Shown: piece by piece, positions 48,526-57,210 of the stretch | Layout: each line of letters opens with the position of its first letter | How positions within the stretch are numbered: the first letter of the stretch is position 1 | Source of the DNA: Butyribacter intestini | GTDB taxonomy: Bacteria > Bacillota > Clostridia > Lachnospirales > Lachnospiraceae | Assembly: GCA_001414325.1 (NCBI GenBank) | Contig: LLKB01000005.1 | Location: 1,363,033 to 1,427,032 of the forward strand | DNA: 64,000 nucleotides | Direction of reading: 5' to 3' | The notes under the pieces: generated by a model | The model's input: the letters and a program-made list of their open reading frames with translations, nothing else | Databases searched by the model: none | What the model was told of the DNA's origin: nothing | Made by a program: the position numbers and the translations under genes

Positions 48526-49542
48526 TTATCGATTGTTGTTTTTTATAATATCCTCTATTTCTTCCTTACCCAGCTCCACAATTTCCGCTATCTGCTCTGT
48601 CGTATAGCCTTTTTTATACATATTCATAACAACCTTTTCATTGTTCCTTTTCTCAGCTCTTGCCTCGCCTCTCGCTTCGCCCCTTGCCTCGCCTCTTGCT
48701 TCGCCCCTTGCCTCAGCTCTTTCTTCTATTCCTAAACTCAGATTACACATAACGCTCACATCCTCTCTCAACTCTGTATCAACTGGAATATTATACTCTT
48801 TCTCAAGAATATCAAACTTCTGATTTTTCTGTATTTCATTTGAAAGCAATGCACAAATCAAACGATGTAGTTCATATTTCTCATCTTTTTCCGGAAGTTC
48901 GTTTGTTATCCCTATCATCACAATGTTTAATAAATCAAGATTTCCTTTCCATTGATAAGTTTCTAGTATTTCATCTTTTGTAAGATGAATATGCGCCATA
49001 CTGTTATTTCCCATATTCATGCAAACCCATATGCTGAATACCTGTTTTATATCATCATAGTTTGAATTTACAAAATCTCTTTCTTTTTGTGATGATATAA
49101 GTCTGCTAGCATAAAAGATTGCCCTGTTTAATATGCTATATGCAGTTGGTTCATCTTTTTGACATTCTATGTTCACTATAACCTTTGACAATTTATTTTC
49201 TTCTTTATCGGGTGATGGTATCCTTACATAAAATACTATATCAAACCTTATCATGCCCTCATTTATCTCAGCATTTTCTGTATTAAATCCTACTATTCTC
49301 TGTCCTGAGTTATCCGTTTTTTCTACATTTGTTAAGCCCGGTTCAACTGGTGCAATCCCTATCTTTGGTTCACCCTCAATATAGTTTACCACTTCACTCG
49401 GCTTCATATCCTTAAATTCAGCAACAGTTTTTACTAATATATTTGCTAGTATGCTTTTTTGTGCAAGCAATCTTTTTGCATAAGTATCATACTGTATTTT
49501 TGCATCTGCTGCGGTTATTGCATTTTTTATTTCCGTATTCAT
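48526..49542 (-). CDS. Rpn-family PD-(D/E)XK nuclease/putative transposase
   Basis: 338 residues of the PDDEXK_2/Rpn group, which promote recombination or act as DNases. The nuclease core is visible as IRFDIVFYVRIPSPD (acidic residue) and KVIVNIECQKDE (E-x-Q/K). The following YSILNRAIFYASRLIS stretch is typical. Near the C-terminus is a run of ARGE units encoded by 12-nt repeats, followed by a tail GYTTEQIAEIVELGKEEIED that resembles a helix-turn-helix. The ATG at 49542 follows GGGGG closely; the seven-codon extension is rejected. It is a lone gene with its own terminator. Confidence 0.8.
   Translation of the reverse strand: MNTEIKNAITAADAKIQYDTYAKRLLAQKSILANILVKTVAEFKDMKPSEVVNYIEGEPKIGIAPVEPGLTNVEKTDNSGQRIVGFNTENAEINEGMIRFDIVFYVRIPSPDKEENKLSKVIVNIECQKDEPTAYSILNRAIFYASRLISSQKERDFVNSNYDDIKQVFSIWVCMNMGNNSMAHIHLTKDEILETYQWKGNLDLLNIVMIGITNELPEKDEKYELHRLICALLSNEIQKNQKFDILEKEYNIPVDTELREDVSVMCNLSLGIEERAEARGEARGEARGEARGEARAEKRNNEKVVMNMYKKGYTTEQIAEIVELGKEEIEDIIKNNNR
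48653..48721. repeat. 12-nt tandem repeat inside the Rpn-family gene
   Basis: About five copies, alternating GCCTCGCCTCTC-like and GCTTCGCCCCTT units, encoding ARGE repeats. Whole-unit gain or loss would keep the frame. Confidence 0.8.
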
Positions 49543-49768
49543 TTTACCCCCATTTTTGCACACATTTTTGTATTAATCTTATTATAATCAAGGACTACTT
49601 TGAAATCAACTAAATTTTTATAGAGTATTGGCAATTACATTAATTAAAGGTACAGTTTTATATAAAAACAAAATTAAAAATAATTACAGTTTTATGATTA
49701 TATTAAAAAATACCACAGAATAAACTATAAAATCGTCATATTCTATGGCATTTATTTTTTGAACTAAA

Positions 49769-49939
49769 TCACTTAACTGTAATTTTCCTTATTTTTGAAA
49801 ATGCTCCGTAAACTTCTTCTCTATTTTCGTACATTGCAAATGGACGAACTCTTATATAATATACTCTTTTTGGGGTTAAATTACTTATTTTAATTTTATT
49901 GCTTGTCATTTTTAAAGTTTTAACACCTTTAAATATCAT
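49769..49939 (-). pseudogene. Fibronectin type III C-terminal remnant
   Basis: A 56-codon minus-strand frame reads KISNLTPKRVYYIRVRPFAM, then EVYGAFSKIRKITVK and stop. This resembles the end of the fn3-like module of clostridial surface proteins, such as the one at 62368. No signal peptide or ribosome site precedes it. It looks like the tail of a decayed surface protein. The remaining gap (49543-49768 and 49940-50013) shows no gene. Confidence 0.45.
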
Positions 49940-50013
49940 CTTTTAATATGCCTTGATATTCCAACAATCTATTTCGAGTATTCAGGTAACTTTGTCCTCT
50001 CAAATAGTAACAA

Positions 50014-51846
50014 TCACATCTCCACCACTTCGTCCGCAATTCCCATTGTGGATTTTCTATGCGACACAAGCACTACCGTTTTATTTTTATCTTTTCCTTC
50101 TTCTTTTACCGCTTTCAATATAACTCCCTCATTGAGTGAATCTAGATTGCTGGTCGGTTCATCCATCAAAAGCAATGGTGCATCGTGAAGAAATGCTCTC
50201 GCAATTCCTATCCGCTGTTTTTCTCCGCCCGACAAAGTGTCTCCAAGCTCTCCGACCTGCGTATCATATCCGTCGGGCAGGCTCTTTATAAAATCGTGAA
50301 GTGATGCTTTTTTTGCCGCAGCAATGATTTCTTCCGTTGTCGCTCCAATTTTTGCAATGCCTATGTTTGCGGCTATCGTATCATGAAATATATCTGTTTC
50401 CTGTGTTACAAAGCTCTCATAATCCCTGAGTTTTTTTGTTGAAATCTCTTTTACATTCTTTCCTGAAATCTCAACTCCTCCACTGTCTGTATCCCAAAAA
50501 CGCATCAGAAGTTTAAGTATTGTCGATTTGCCGCAGCCGCTCACTCCGTGAAGCCCTGTTATTTTTCCTTTTTTTATCTCCATACTGAAATTTTTGAGAA
50601 TATTTTCATTTTCATATGCAAATGTTACATTCTTTAAAGCTGCTATCTGCTTGTTTTTTCTGTCAGCAGAATTTTCTGTTCTATTTTTGTCTAAAATTGT
50701 TTCTGTAGCTTCTGCCGTAACATTTTTTTCATCTGACATAAGTTTAGTATCTACCACTTGTTCACCGGTAAATTTTGTACTCTTATCAACATACACTGCT
50801 TTACTATCTGACGCTTCGTCTTCCCATACTTCCTCTACCACAGGATTTTCTTCAATGACTGACAGCACCCTCTCACCGCTTGCAAGTGTCTGATTTAGAT
50901 TGTTTGACAGACTTGCAAGTGCGACAACGGGACCAAATGACCCCATCATTGCCACTGTGCAGGTGACTACTGCGTCAAAACCAATCTCACCCTGCCGGTA
51001 CATTTCTCCCATGAGAAAAAGCATCCCAAATGACGCAAGAAGTATGACAAAGTTTGTGACTGCACGCTGTGTTCCCTCTAAACGGCTTAATTTTCTTTGC
51101 ATTTTTCCGAGTTTTTCAGAGCGTTCCTGCATCTCATGTCTTTTCTCTTTTCCCATACCGTACTGTATGGTTTCTGAAAGTCCTCTGAGTGCACTAAGTA
51201 CAAAGCTGTTTAATTCGCCGAACGAGGTTCTAAATTCCATTCCCGTCTGACCGCCACGCTTTCCATTCCAAAGCGGAATAAAAATTCCTACTATTATATA
51301 TACTGCTGCCGCATAAACCGCCGCAACAGGGCTGTATCTTCCCATAAATATTACCATTACAGCCGATGTAAGCAATGCTATCATTATCGGAGATATTGTA
51401 TGTGCATAAAACACCTCCAGCAACTCTATATCCGTAGTTATGACTGATATAAGATTTCCCTTGTCTCTGCCCTCAAGTTTTGCAGGACATAATCTCCTGA
51501 GTGCCGCAAATACTTTATGCCTTATTATCGCAAGCAGTTTAAATGCAATAAAATGATTGCAATACTGCTCCGCATAATGAAGCACACCTCTCATGACTGC
51601 CGCCATTCCCATAATGATAAATAGTGTTTTTATGCTCATGTCTGAAAATACCGTTGCAGGCTCTCCAAGTCCTTTTAAAAGCACCTGACTTGCAAGTATC
51701 GTGAGAAAGATTGCACACAGATACCCTATAACACCAAGCAATATCGCAAGCAGCATTATATGAAGAAGCGGTGCAACAAGACCGATAAGCTGCCCCATTA
51801 TTTTAATGGCACTTCTTCTTTTTTTAACTGATTTCTCTACAGACAT
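50014..51846 (-). CDS. CydC-like ABC transporter (membrane + ATPase)
   Basis: 610 residues. Six membrane helices fill about 15-310, a ~60-residue Lys/Glu/Asp/Thr-rich linker follows, and the ATPase occupies about 380-610. The ATPase has VSGCGKST, LSGGEKQR and LLLMDEPTS, with the switch histidine in VSHRK. It resembles CydC of the thiol/heme-linked CydDC pair, and the partner gene overlaps upstream by 23 bases. The ATG at 51846 follows AAAGGAGG; an extension to 51912 is rejected. It is the last gene of the heme locus. Export of thiols, or heme handling across the membrane, are both possible. Confidence 0.85.
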   Translation of the reverse strand: MSVEKSVKKRRSAIKIMGQLIGLVAPLLHIMLLAILLGVIGYLCAIFLTILASQVLLKGLGEPATVFSDMSIKTLFIIMGMAAVMRGVLHYAEQYCNHFIAFKLLAIIRHKVFAALRRLCPAKLEGRDKGNLISVITTDIELLEVFYAHTISPIMIALLTSAVMVIFMGRYSPVAAVYAAAVYIIVGIFIPLWNGKRGGQTGMEFRTSFGELNSFVLSALRGLSETIQYGMGKEKRHEMQERSEKLGKMQRKLSRLEGTQRAVTNFVILLASFGMLFLMGEMYRQGEIGFDAVVTCTVAMMGSFGPVVALASLSNNLNQTLASGERVLSVIEENPVVEEVWEDEASDSKAVYVDKSTKFTGEQVVDTKLMSDEKNVTAEATETILDKNRTENSADRKNKQIAALKNVTFAYENENILKNFSMEIKKGKITGLHGVSGCGKSTILKLLMRFWDTDSGGVEISGKNVKEISTKKLRDYESFVTQETDIFHDTIAANIGIAKIGATTEEIIAAAKKASLHDFIKSLPDGYDTQVGELGDTLSGGEKQRIGIARAFLHDAPLLLMDEPTSNLDSLNEGVILKAVKEEGKDKNKTVVLVSHRKSTMGIADEVVEM

Positions 51847-53590
51847 CGGCATCCTCCTTTCCGAATTCCTCCAATTTTCTCTGACTCTCAAAAAGCCTGA
51901 AATATTCTCCACTTTTTTTCATCAACTGCTCATGCGTACCACTTTCCGCTATCTCTCCGTCTTTAAGCATATAAATATTATCTGATGATATTACATTGAA
52001 CAGACGGTGTGATATTAAAAGCACCGTTTTTGTTTTTGCAAGTTCGTGTATCGCATCCATTATCATGCCCTCACTCTCGGCATCAATATTTGAGGCAGCC
52101 TCATCAAATATATACATCTCGCTATCATGCAAAATCGCTCTTGCAATACAAAGCCTCTGACACTGACCGCCTGAAAGATTATCGCCCTTTTCAGCAATCT
52201 CCATATCAAGTCCGCCGTTCTCGCTCACAAAATCCCAGAGATTTACTTTTATCAAAACCGCTTTAAGTTTCTCATCGTCTGCACCTAAATCAGCCATGAT
52301 AAGATTTTCCCTCACCGTCCCCTTAAAAAGATAACTGTTATGTCTCACAACTGTCACATGACGCATCAGTTCACTCTCCGCTATATCTCCTATCGGAACA
52401 CCGCTGAGCGTGAGTCTGCCGTTAAATTTTTTATTCTTTCCTGAAATAAGTCCCGCTATCGTGCTTTTTCCGCAGCCCGACTCGCCGACGAGCGATACGA
52501 ATGAACCCGGTGAAATATCAAGCGATACATCATTTAAAATCTTTCGGTCACTGTTGTATGAAAAATTTACATCCTCAAAACGCACTGACAGATTTTTAAG
52601 CTGTTCTTTAGTAAATATGACTTTTCCTGTCTTATCTTCCTCTAAATCAAGAAGTCCGAAAATCTTGTCACTCGCCGCCATTCCGTTCATTGCGATATGA
52701 AAAAATGAACCGAGAAGTCTCAGCGGTATAAAAAATTCACTTGCTAAAAGTACAATGCAAAGCGTCTGTTCAAGTGTTATATTTCCTTTTAAAAACTCAC
52801 TTAAAGCCACTATCATTCCGACTACCGCCCCACCGTACGCAACAATATCCATCACGCTTGTTGAATTAAGCTGCATTGTCAGAACTTTCATCGTAATCTT
52901 CCTGAACTCTGCTGCCTCCTCGTCCATCTGCTCAGCTTTCATGCCGTCAGCCTGGTAAATCTTAAGCGTTGTAAGTCCCTGAAGATTTTCAAGAAACGAG
53001 TCGCCAAGTTCCGTGTATATTCCCCAATAATTATTTAAAAGTTTTTTTGCAATTTTTTGAACTGCCACAATCGAAGCAGGGATTAAAGGCACACAGAGGA
53101 GAAGAACAACACCCGCCTTTATGCTCGCCTTTGCCGCAAGCACGATAAAAAGCGTAACAGGTGCAAGAATACTGTAAAAAAGCTGTGGAAGATATTTGCC
53201 AAAATAAATTTCAAGCTGTTCGACACCCTCCGTTGAAAGCTGCACCACCTCGGAAGTCGCAATTTTTTCATTGTAGGACACACCGAGTTTTAGCAATTTT
53301 TCATAAATTTTATCCCTCAAAATACATTTCACATCAACACTCGCTTTATATGACGCTCCCGCCGCCATCTTGTCACATAAAAAACGCACAACAAGAACCG
53401 CCGCAAACACGCAGGCACACTTAACAATATCACCCGACGCTGCCTTTTTTGCATACAGTTTTCCAAACAGTCCCGCTATCGTAAACACCGAAACCACCTG
53501 TGCAATAAGTGCCATCCACTGCCACATCACATTGTAGACTATATATTTTTTTGCATGGGATAATAACCTCACAAGTCTTGTTTTTATCAT
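51824..53590 (-). CDS. CydD-like ABC transporter (membrane + ATPase)
   Basis: 588 residues: six helices over about 20-310 and an ATPase over about 330-560. Walker A is GESGCGKST, the signature LSGGQCQR and Walker B MYIFDEAASN, with the switch histidine in ISHR. The Q-loop lacks its usual glutamine (VVRHNSYLF), so this site may be slower or asymmetric. It probably forms a heterodimer with the overlapping CydC-like protein. The ATG at 53590 follows GGGGA by five bases; a start at 53629 lacks a ribosome site. A CydDC- or IrtAB-like role is inferred from context. Confidence 0.83.
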   Translation of the reverse strand: MIKTRLVRLLSHAKKYIVYNVMWQWMALIAQVVSVFTIAGLFGKLYAKKAASGDIVKCACVFAAVLVVRFLCDKMAAGASYKASVDVKCILRDKIYEKLLKLGVSYNEKIATSEVVQLSTEGVEQLEIYFGKYLPQLFYSILAPVTLFIVLAAKASIKAGVVLLLCVPLIPASIVAVQKIAKKLLNNYWGIYTELGDSFLENLQGLTTLKIYQADGMKAEQMDEEAAEFRKITMKVLTMQLNSTSVMDIVAYGGAVVGMIVALSEFLKGNITLEQTLCIVLLASEFFIPLRLLGSFFHIAMNGMAASDKIFGLLDLEEDKTGKVIFTKEQLKNLSVRFEDVNFSYNSDRKILNDVSLDISPGSFVSLVGESGCGKSTIAGLISGKNKKFNGRLTLSGVPIGDIAESELMRHVTVVRHNSYLFKGTVRENLIMADLGADDEKLKAVLIKVNLWDFVSENGGLDMEIAEKGDNLSGGQCQRLCIARAILHDSEMYIFDEAASNIDAESEGMIMDAIHELAKTKTVLLISHRLFNVISSDNIYMLKDGEIAESGTHEQLMKKSGEYFRLFESQRKLEEFGKEDADVCREIS

Positions 53591-53654
53591 CTCATTCCCC
53601 GTCCCTTCATATTGATTATTACTGTTCATGCACAGCAATATTTTGATATGTTAT

Positions 53655-54074
53655 CTATTTTTCCGTCAATTCCCGCGTAATTTCTTCTGTTTCTTTTTCA
53701 GTTTTAATATAAAAAATAAAATAAATCACATGACAGAGCCATACAACGGCAAGACATATTCTTCCGACAGGCACCCTGCTCATCATTATAAAACCAAATG
53801 CCATAACAATAGTGACACTTCCCATAATGGTACACTTGCTTTTTACCGTCATTGACCTTTTCTGAACAAAACTTTCAAGATGCTTTTTGTAAAGTCCGGT
53901 TGATGTAAACCAGGAATGAAGCCTTTCTGAGCTTTTTGCAAAACAAAATACCGTTGCCATATAAAACGGTACTGTAGGCAGTATAGGAAGTACGATTCCT
54001 ATCGTGCCAAGTGCAAGACTCAAAAATCCCAAAAGCACCCACAAAAATTTAAGCGGGTTTATTTTATTATTCAT
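53655..54074 (-). CDS. DUF454 (YbaN-type) membrane protein
   Basis: 139-residue protein with three to four hydrophobic helices. The segment [20 protein letters not shown], followed by LPTVPFYM, and then [13 protein letters not shown] are hallmarks of the DUF454/YbaN family. Such genes often accompany heme uptake genes, but their role is not known. GGAG lies six bases before the ATG at 54074; a start at 54086 is also possible. It lies between the heme ATPase gene and the CydD-like gene on the same strand. Confidence 0.88.
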   Translation of the reverse strand: MNNKINPLKFLWVLLGFLSLALGTIGIVLPILPTVPFYMATVFCFAKSSERLHSWFTSTGLYKKHLESFVQKRSMTVKSKCTIMGSVTIVMAFGFIMMSRVPVGRICLAVVWLCHVIYFIFYIKTEKETEEITRELTEK

Positions 54075-54092
54075 ATAAATCTCCATTTCGTA

Positions 54093-54884
54093 TCATCCTA
54101 CTGTAAGCACATATTTGTGTCCGTCAATCTCAGTCACACCAAGTTTCACACCGTAGAGCTGCTCAAGCAGTTCACTTGTGATAATCTCCTCCGGATTTCC
54201 ATGTGCAAGCACATTTCCGTCCTTAAGACCTATTATCGAATCGGAAAAACGGATTGCCTGATTTATCTCGTGCAGTACCATAACTATCGTAATCCCAAAC
54301 TCCCTGTTAAGTTTTTTAACCAGTTCGAGTATTTCAAGCTGGTATCTTATATCGAGATAAGTTGTCGGTTCATCGAGAAACAGAAGTTTTGTATTCTGTG
54401 CAAGTGCCATTGCAATCCACACACGCTGCCTTTGTCCTCCGGACAATTTTCCAATTTCTCTCTCTTTAAACGCCAAAAGATTTGTGACCTCAAGAGCCAT
54501 GTTTATAAGTTCCTCGTCATCACCATTCCCACCGCCAAACATTTTATGATGCGGTGTCCTACCCATAGAAACAAGTCTTTCAACAGTCATGTCAGCGGCA
54601 GCCGTATTGTACTGGTGAACGATGGAAACACGCTTAGCAAACTCTCCAAGTGACATACCGCCGATATTTTTTCTCTGCAAAAAAATCCTGCCACGGTCAG
54701 GCACGAGATTTTTAGTCATCAATGAGAAAAGAGTAGACTTGCCACATCCGTTCGCACCCAGAATAGTTGTAATCCTGCCCTCAGGAATTTTAAGCGAAAT
54801 ATTATTTAAAATTCTGTTCTTTCCATAAGAAAACGAAAGCTCCTTAACTTTCATCATATAATCACATTTCTTATCATCGCTCAT
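54093..54884 (-). CDS. Heme/siderophore ABC importer ATPase (FecE/HmuV type)
   Basis: 263-residue ATPase for the FecCD-type permease encoded just upstream. Walker A GANGCGKSTL, signature LSGGQRQRVW, Walker B LLFLDEPTTYLD and switch VLHEINQA are typical of the FecE family. The ATG lies four bases after the permease stop, with GAGGTG before it. It is expected to energise heme import together with the lipoprotein encoded at 55996. Confidence 0.93.
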   Translation of the reverse strand: MSDDKKCDYMMKVKELSFSYGKNRILNNISLKIPEGRITTILGANGCGKSTLFSLMTKNLVPDRGRIFLQRKNIGGMSLGEFAKRVSIVHQYNTAAADMTVERLVSMGRTPHHKMFGGGNGDDEELINMALEVTNLLAFKEREIGKLSGGQRQRVWIAMALAQNTKLLFLDEPTTYLDIRYQLEILELVKKLNREFGITIVMVLHEINQAIRFSDSIIGLKDGNVLAHGNPEEIITSELLEQLYGVKLGVTEIDGHKYVLTVG

Positions 54885-54888
54885 CTAA

Positions 54889-55914
54889 TCACCTCTTTCC
54901 CCTAAGCAGTAAAATAAAGAACGGTCCACCGATAACACTCATCACAACCGCCGCACTCACCTCATACGGGCGGCATATCGTTCTCCCTATCGTGTCGGCA
55001 AGCAAAAATGTAAATGCTCCTGCGAACACCGAAAACGGTACAAGTCTTTTGTGGTCGCTGCCGACGAGTATTCTGCCTATATGTGGCACGATAAGTCCAA
55101 GAAAACTTATTGCCCCGACAACCGCTGTCGAGATGCTTGCAAGTATTACCGCTATAACTGAGATTATTATACGCGTACGGTTTACATTTACACCAAGACT
55201 TCTCGCTGTTTTATCCTCAAGTGCAAGCAGGTTGCATCTTCCTATAAACAGCACCGAGAGCACAAGTCCCACGACAACATACGGAAACAATGTCGCTGCA
55301 TCGTCCCATGTTTTCTGGGTGATATTTCCCTCGACAATAGATGCCACACCTGTTCTGTCACCTCCTGACATGGAATTTACAACACTTGACATTCCCGTGA
55401 AGAATGCTTCTACGGCAACACCCGTAAGTATAATACGCAACGGACTTAAACCGCCTTTCCACGAAAGAGCATAAACGATAACAAATGCCGCTATCCCGCC
55501 AAAGCAGGCGGCAACGGGTGTAAAGAAATAAAGCGTCGGTGCAAATGCCGTTATACATACTGCCGCAAATCCTGCACCGCTTGATATACCTATAATCCCC
55601 GGATCAGCAAGCGGATTTTTAAGCACCGCCTGAAACAGTACACCCGAAACCGCTATTGCCGCCCCCGCAAGCATTGATATTATTATTCTCGGAAAACGAA
55701 GGTCATAGATAGTTGCTACATCAGGATTGTATTTTATAAAAAGACCGTCAAACAACTTTTTAAATGAAACCTTTAGACTTCCTATATTTACCGATATGAA
55801 AAATAATATTACAAGTAAAATGATAATCATAACAAATGATACGATTGTTCTTATACGCTTATTTCTCAGATTTTTATGGTCTTTTGAAAGTATGTCATTT
55901 TCTTTTAAATCCAT
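54889..55914 (-). CDS. Heme/siderophore ABC importer permease (FecCD type)
   Basis: 341 residues with about ten membrane helices. Family motifs include LRFPRIIISMLAGAAIAVSG, FQAVLKNPLADPGIIGISSG and FLGLIVPHIGRILVGSDH. It is likely to form a homodimeric channel with the FecE-type ATPase. GAGGG lies five bases before the ATG at 55914. An 81-base gap separates it from the lipoprotein gene, and both lie in the same operon. Confidence 0.93.
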   Translation of the reverse strand: MDLKENDILSKDHKNLRNKRIRTIVSFVMIIILLVILFFISVNIGSLKVSFKKLFDGLFIKYNPDVATIYDLRFPRIIISMLAGAAIAVSGVLFQAVLKNPLADPGIIGISSGAGFAAVCITAFAPTLYFFTPVAACFGGIAAFVIVYALSWKGGLSPLRIILTGVAVEAFFTGMSSVVNSMSGGDRTGVASIVEGNITQKTWDDAATLFPYVVVGLVLSVLFIGRCNLLALEDKTARSLGVNVNRTRIIISVIAVILASISTAVVGAISFLGLIVPHIGRILVGSDHKRLVPFSVFAGAFTFLLADTIGRTICRPYEVSAAVVMSVIGGPFFILLLRGKR

Positions 55915-55995
55915 TTTAACCCTCATTTCTCCATATATTTTTATGCTTAGTATGCTATCTAATTAATGTCCTGCACACCAGTAGCGGGGGGATGC

Positions 55996-57210
55996 TTATC
56001 TGCGTTCAAAGTCCTGTTTTAATTCAGCAAGTGCCTCTTTGTACTTAAATGTCGCACTCATTCCAAATTTATCGTACGAAAGGTCATAGACTCTGCCTTC
56101 TTTTACGGCATTAAAATGTTTCCATATATCGTTTTTCTTAAAGTCATCATTAAACATTTTTATAACCTGTTTTGGCATCGCATGAGCCGCACGGAGTATA
56201 ATATCAGGTTCTTTCTTTTTCATATCCTCCGTGTTTACCGTAAGAAATTCCTGTTTTATGTCACTGTAGACATTTTCACCGCCTGCAAGCTCTACAAGAT
56301 TTCCCACATACGAATTTGGAGTTGCTATTATGTAACTTCCCGGAAGTCCCATAAGAATAAGAACTTTTGGATGACTTTTAGTCTTATTCTCACTTTTATA
56401 TTTCTTATAAAAAGCCACAAACTCATTTATAAGGCTGTCAGCCTCTTTTTCCCTGTCAAAAATAATTCCCAATTCCTGTATTGAGCGGTACATTCCCTGC
56501 ACGCTTTTCAGATTTAAAAATGCCCACTCCGTATCAATGGCTTCATATTTAGGTTTAAGGTCACTTTTCAATGATGACGGAGACAATATCCAGTCAGGCT
56601 GAACCGAAGATACGATTTCCATATCGGGGCTCATAGCCGTACCGATTTTTTTGACATTTTTATATCTTGACGGAATTGTCGAGACTGTTGACGAACAGAC
56701 ACCTGCAAGGTCAATATTAAGTTTGTCACAAATATCTGCCGTAGCAGGCGAAGTTGCGATTATGCGTGGATTTCTCCCAAGTTTCTCAACCTTTTCTTTC
56801 GCCGACTCAACTGCCGCTCTCTCGTACTTATCTGTAATCTCAAGCATTGAATTTATATCAATATCTGCTGATGAATTTTTGTCTGCTGTTATGTCTTTCC
56901 CATCTGTCGATGAGTTGTCACTCGCTGTTGTGTTTTCTCCATCTTCCGATGAGTTGTCTTTTGCTGTTGTATTTTTCCCATCTTCCGATGAATTTTTGTC
57001 TGCAACGGTTTCTTTTGTAGATGGCTGCTCTTTGTCCGGATGCTGGTTTACACAGCCGCCGAGCAGAAAAGAGATTGAAAAACCTAATATGACACCAAGT
57101 TTTAGCAATTTATTATGCCTGTTTGTGAAAAATCCATTTTTTATAAGTTTATTTTTCTTATACTTATTTGCGATAAACCCATTTTTTTTAACCTCATTCT
57201 TCTTCATCAT
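55996..57210 (-). CDS. Heme-binding lipoprotein (HtsA/IsdE/HmuT-like)
   Basis: Lipid-anchored receptor of 404 residues. A long basic stretch precedes the membrane segment, and the lipobox LGGC ends at Cys53. A low-complexity spacer of 13-residue units (SSEDGKNTTAKDN-like) follows, then a class III solute-binding fold. GTAMSPDMEIV carries Met193 and ILRAAHAMPK carries His343. Their spacing (150) matches the Met/His heme ligands of HtsA and IsdE as I recall them, supporting heme rather than siderophore. The ATG at 57210 overlaps the upstream gene's end by 17 bases, with GGAG before it. Confidence 0.88.
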   Translation of the reverse strand: MMKKNEVKKNGFIANKYKKNKLIKNGFFTNRHNKLLKLGVILGFSISFLLGGCVNQHPDKEQPSTKETVADKNSSEDGKNTTAKDNSSEDGENTTASDNSSTDGKDITADKNSSADIDINSMLEITDKYERAAVESAKEKVEKLGRNPRIIATSPATADICDKLNIDLAGVCSSTVSTIPSRYKNVKKIGTAMSPDMEIVSSVQPDWILSPSSLKSDLKPKYEAIDTEWAFLNLKSVQGMYRSIQELGIIFDREKEADSLINEFVAFYKKYKSENKTKSHPKVLILMGLPGSYIIATPNSYVGNLVELAGGENVYSDIKQEFLTVNTEDMKKKEPDIILRAAHAMPKQVIKMFNDDFKKNDIWKHFNAVKEGRVYDLSYDKFGMSATFKYKEALAELKQDFERR

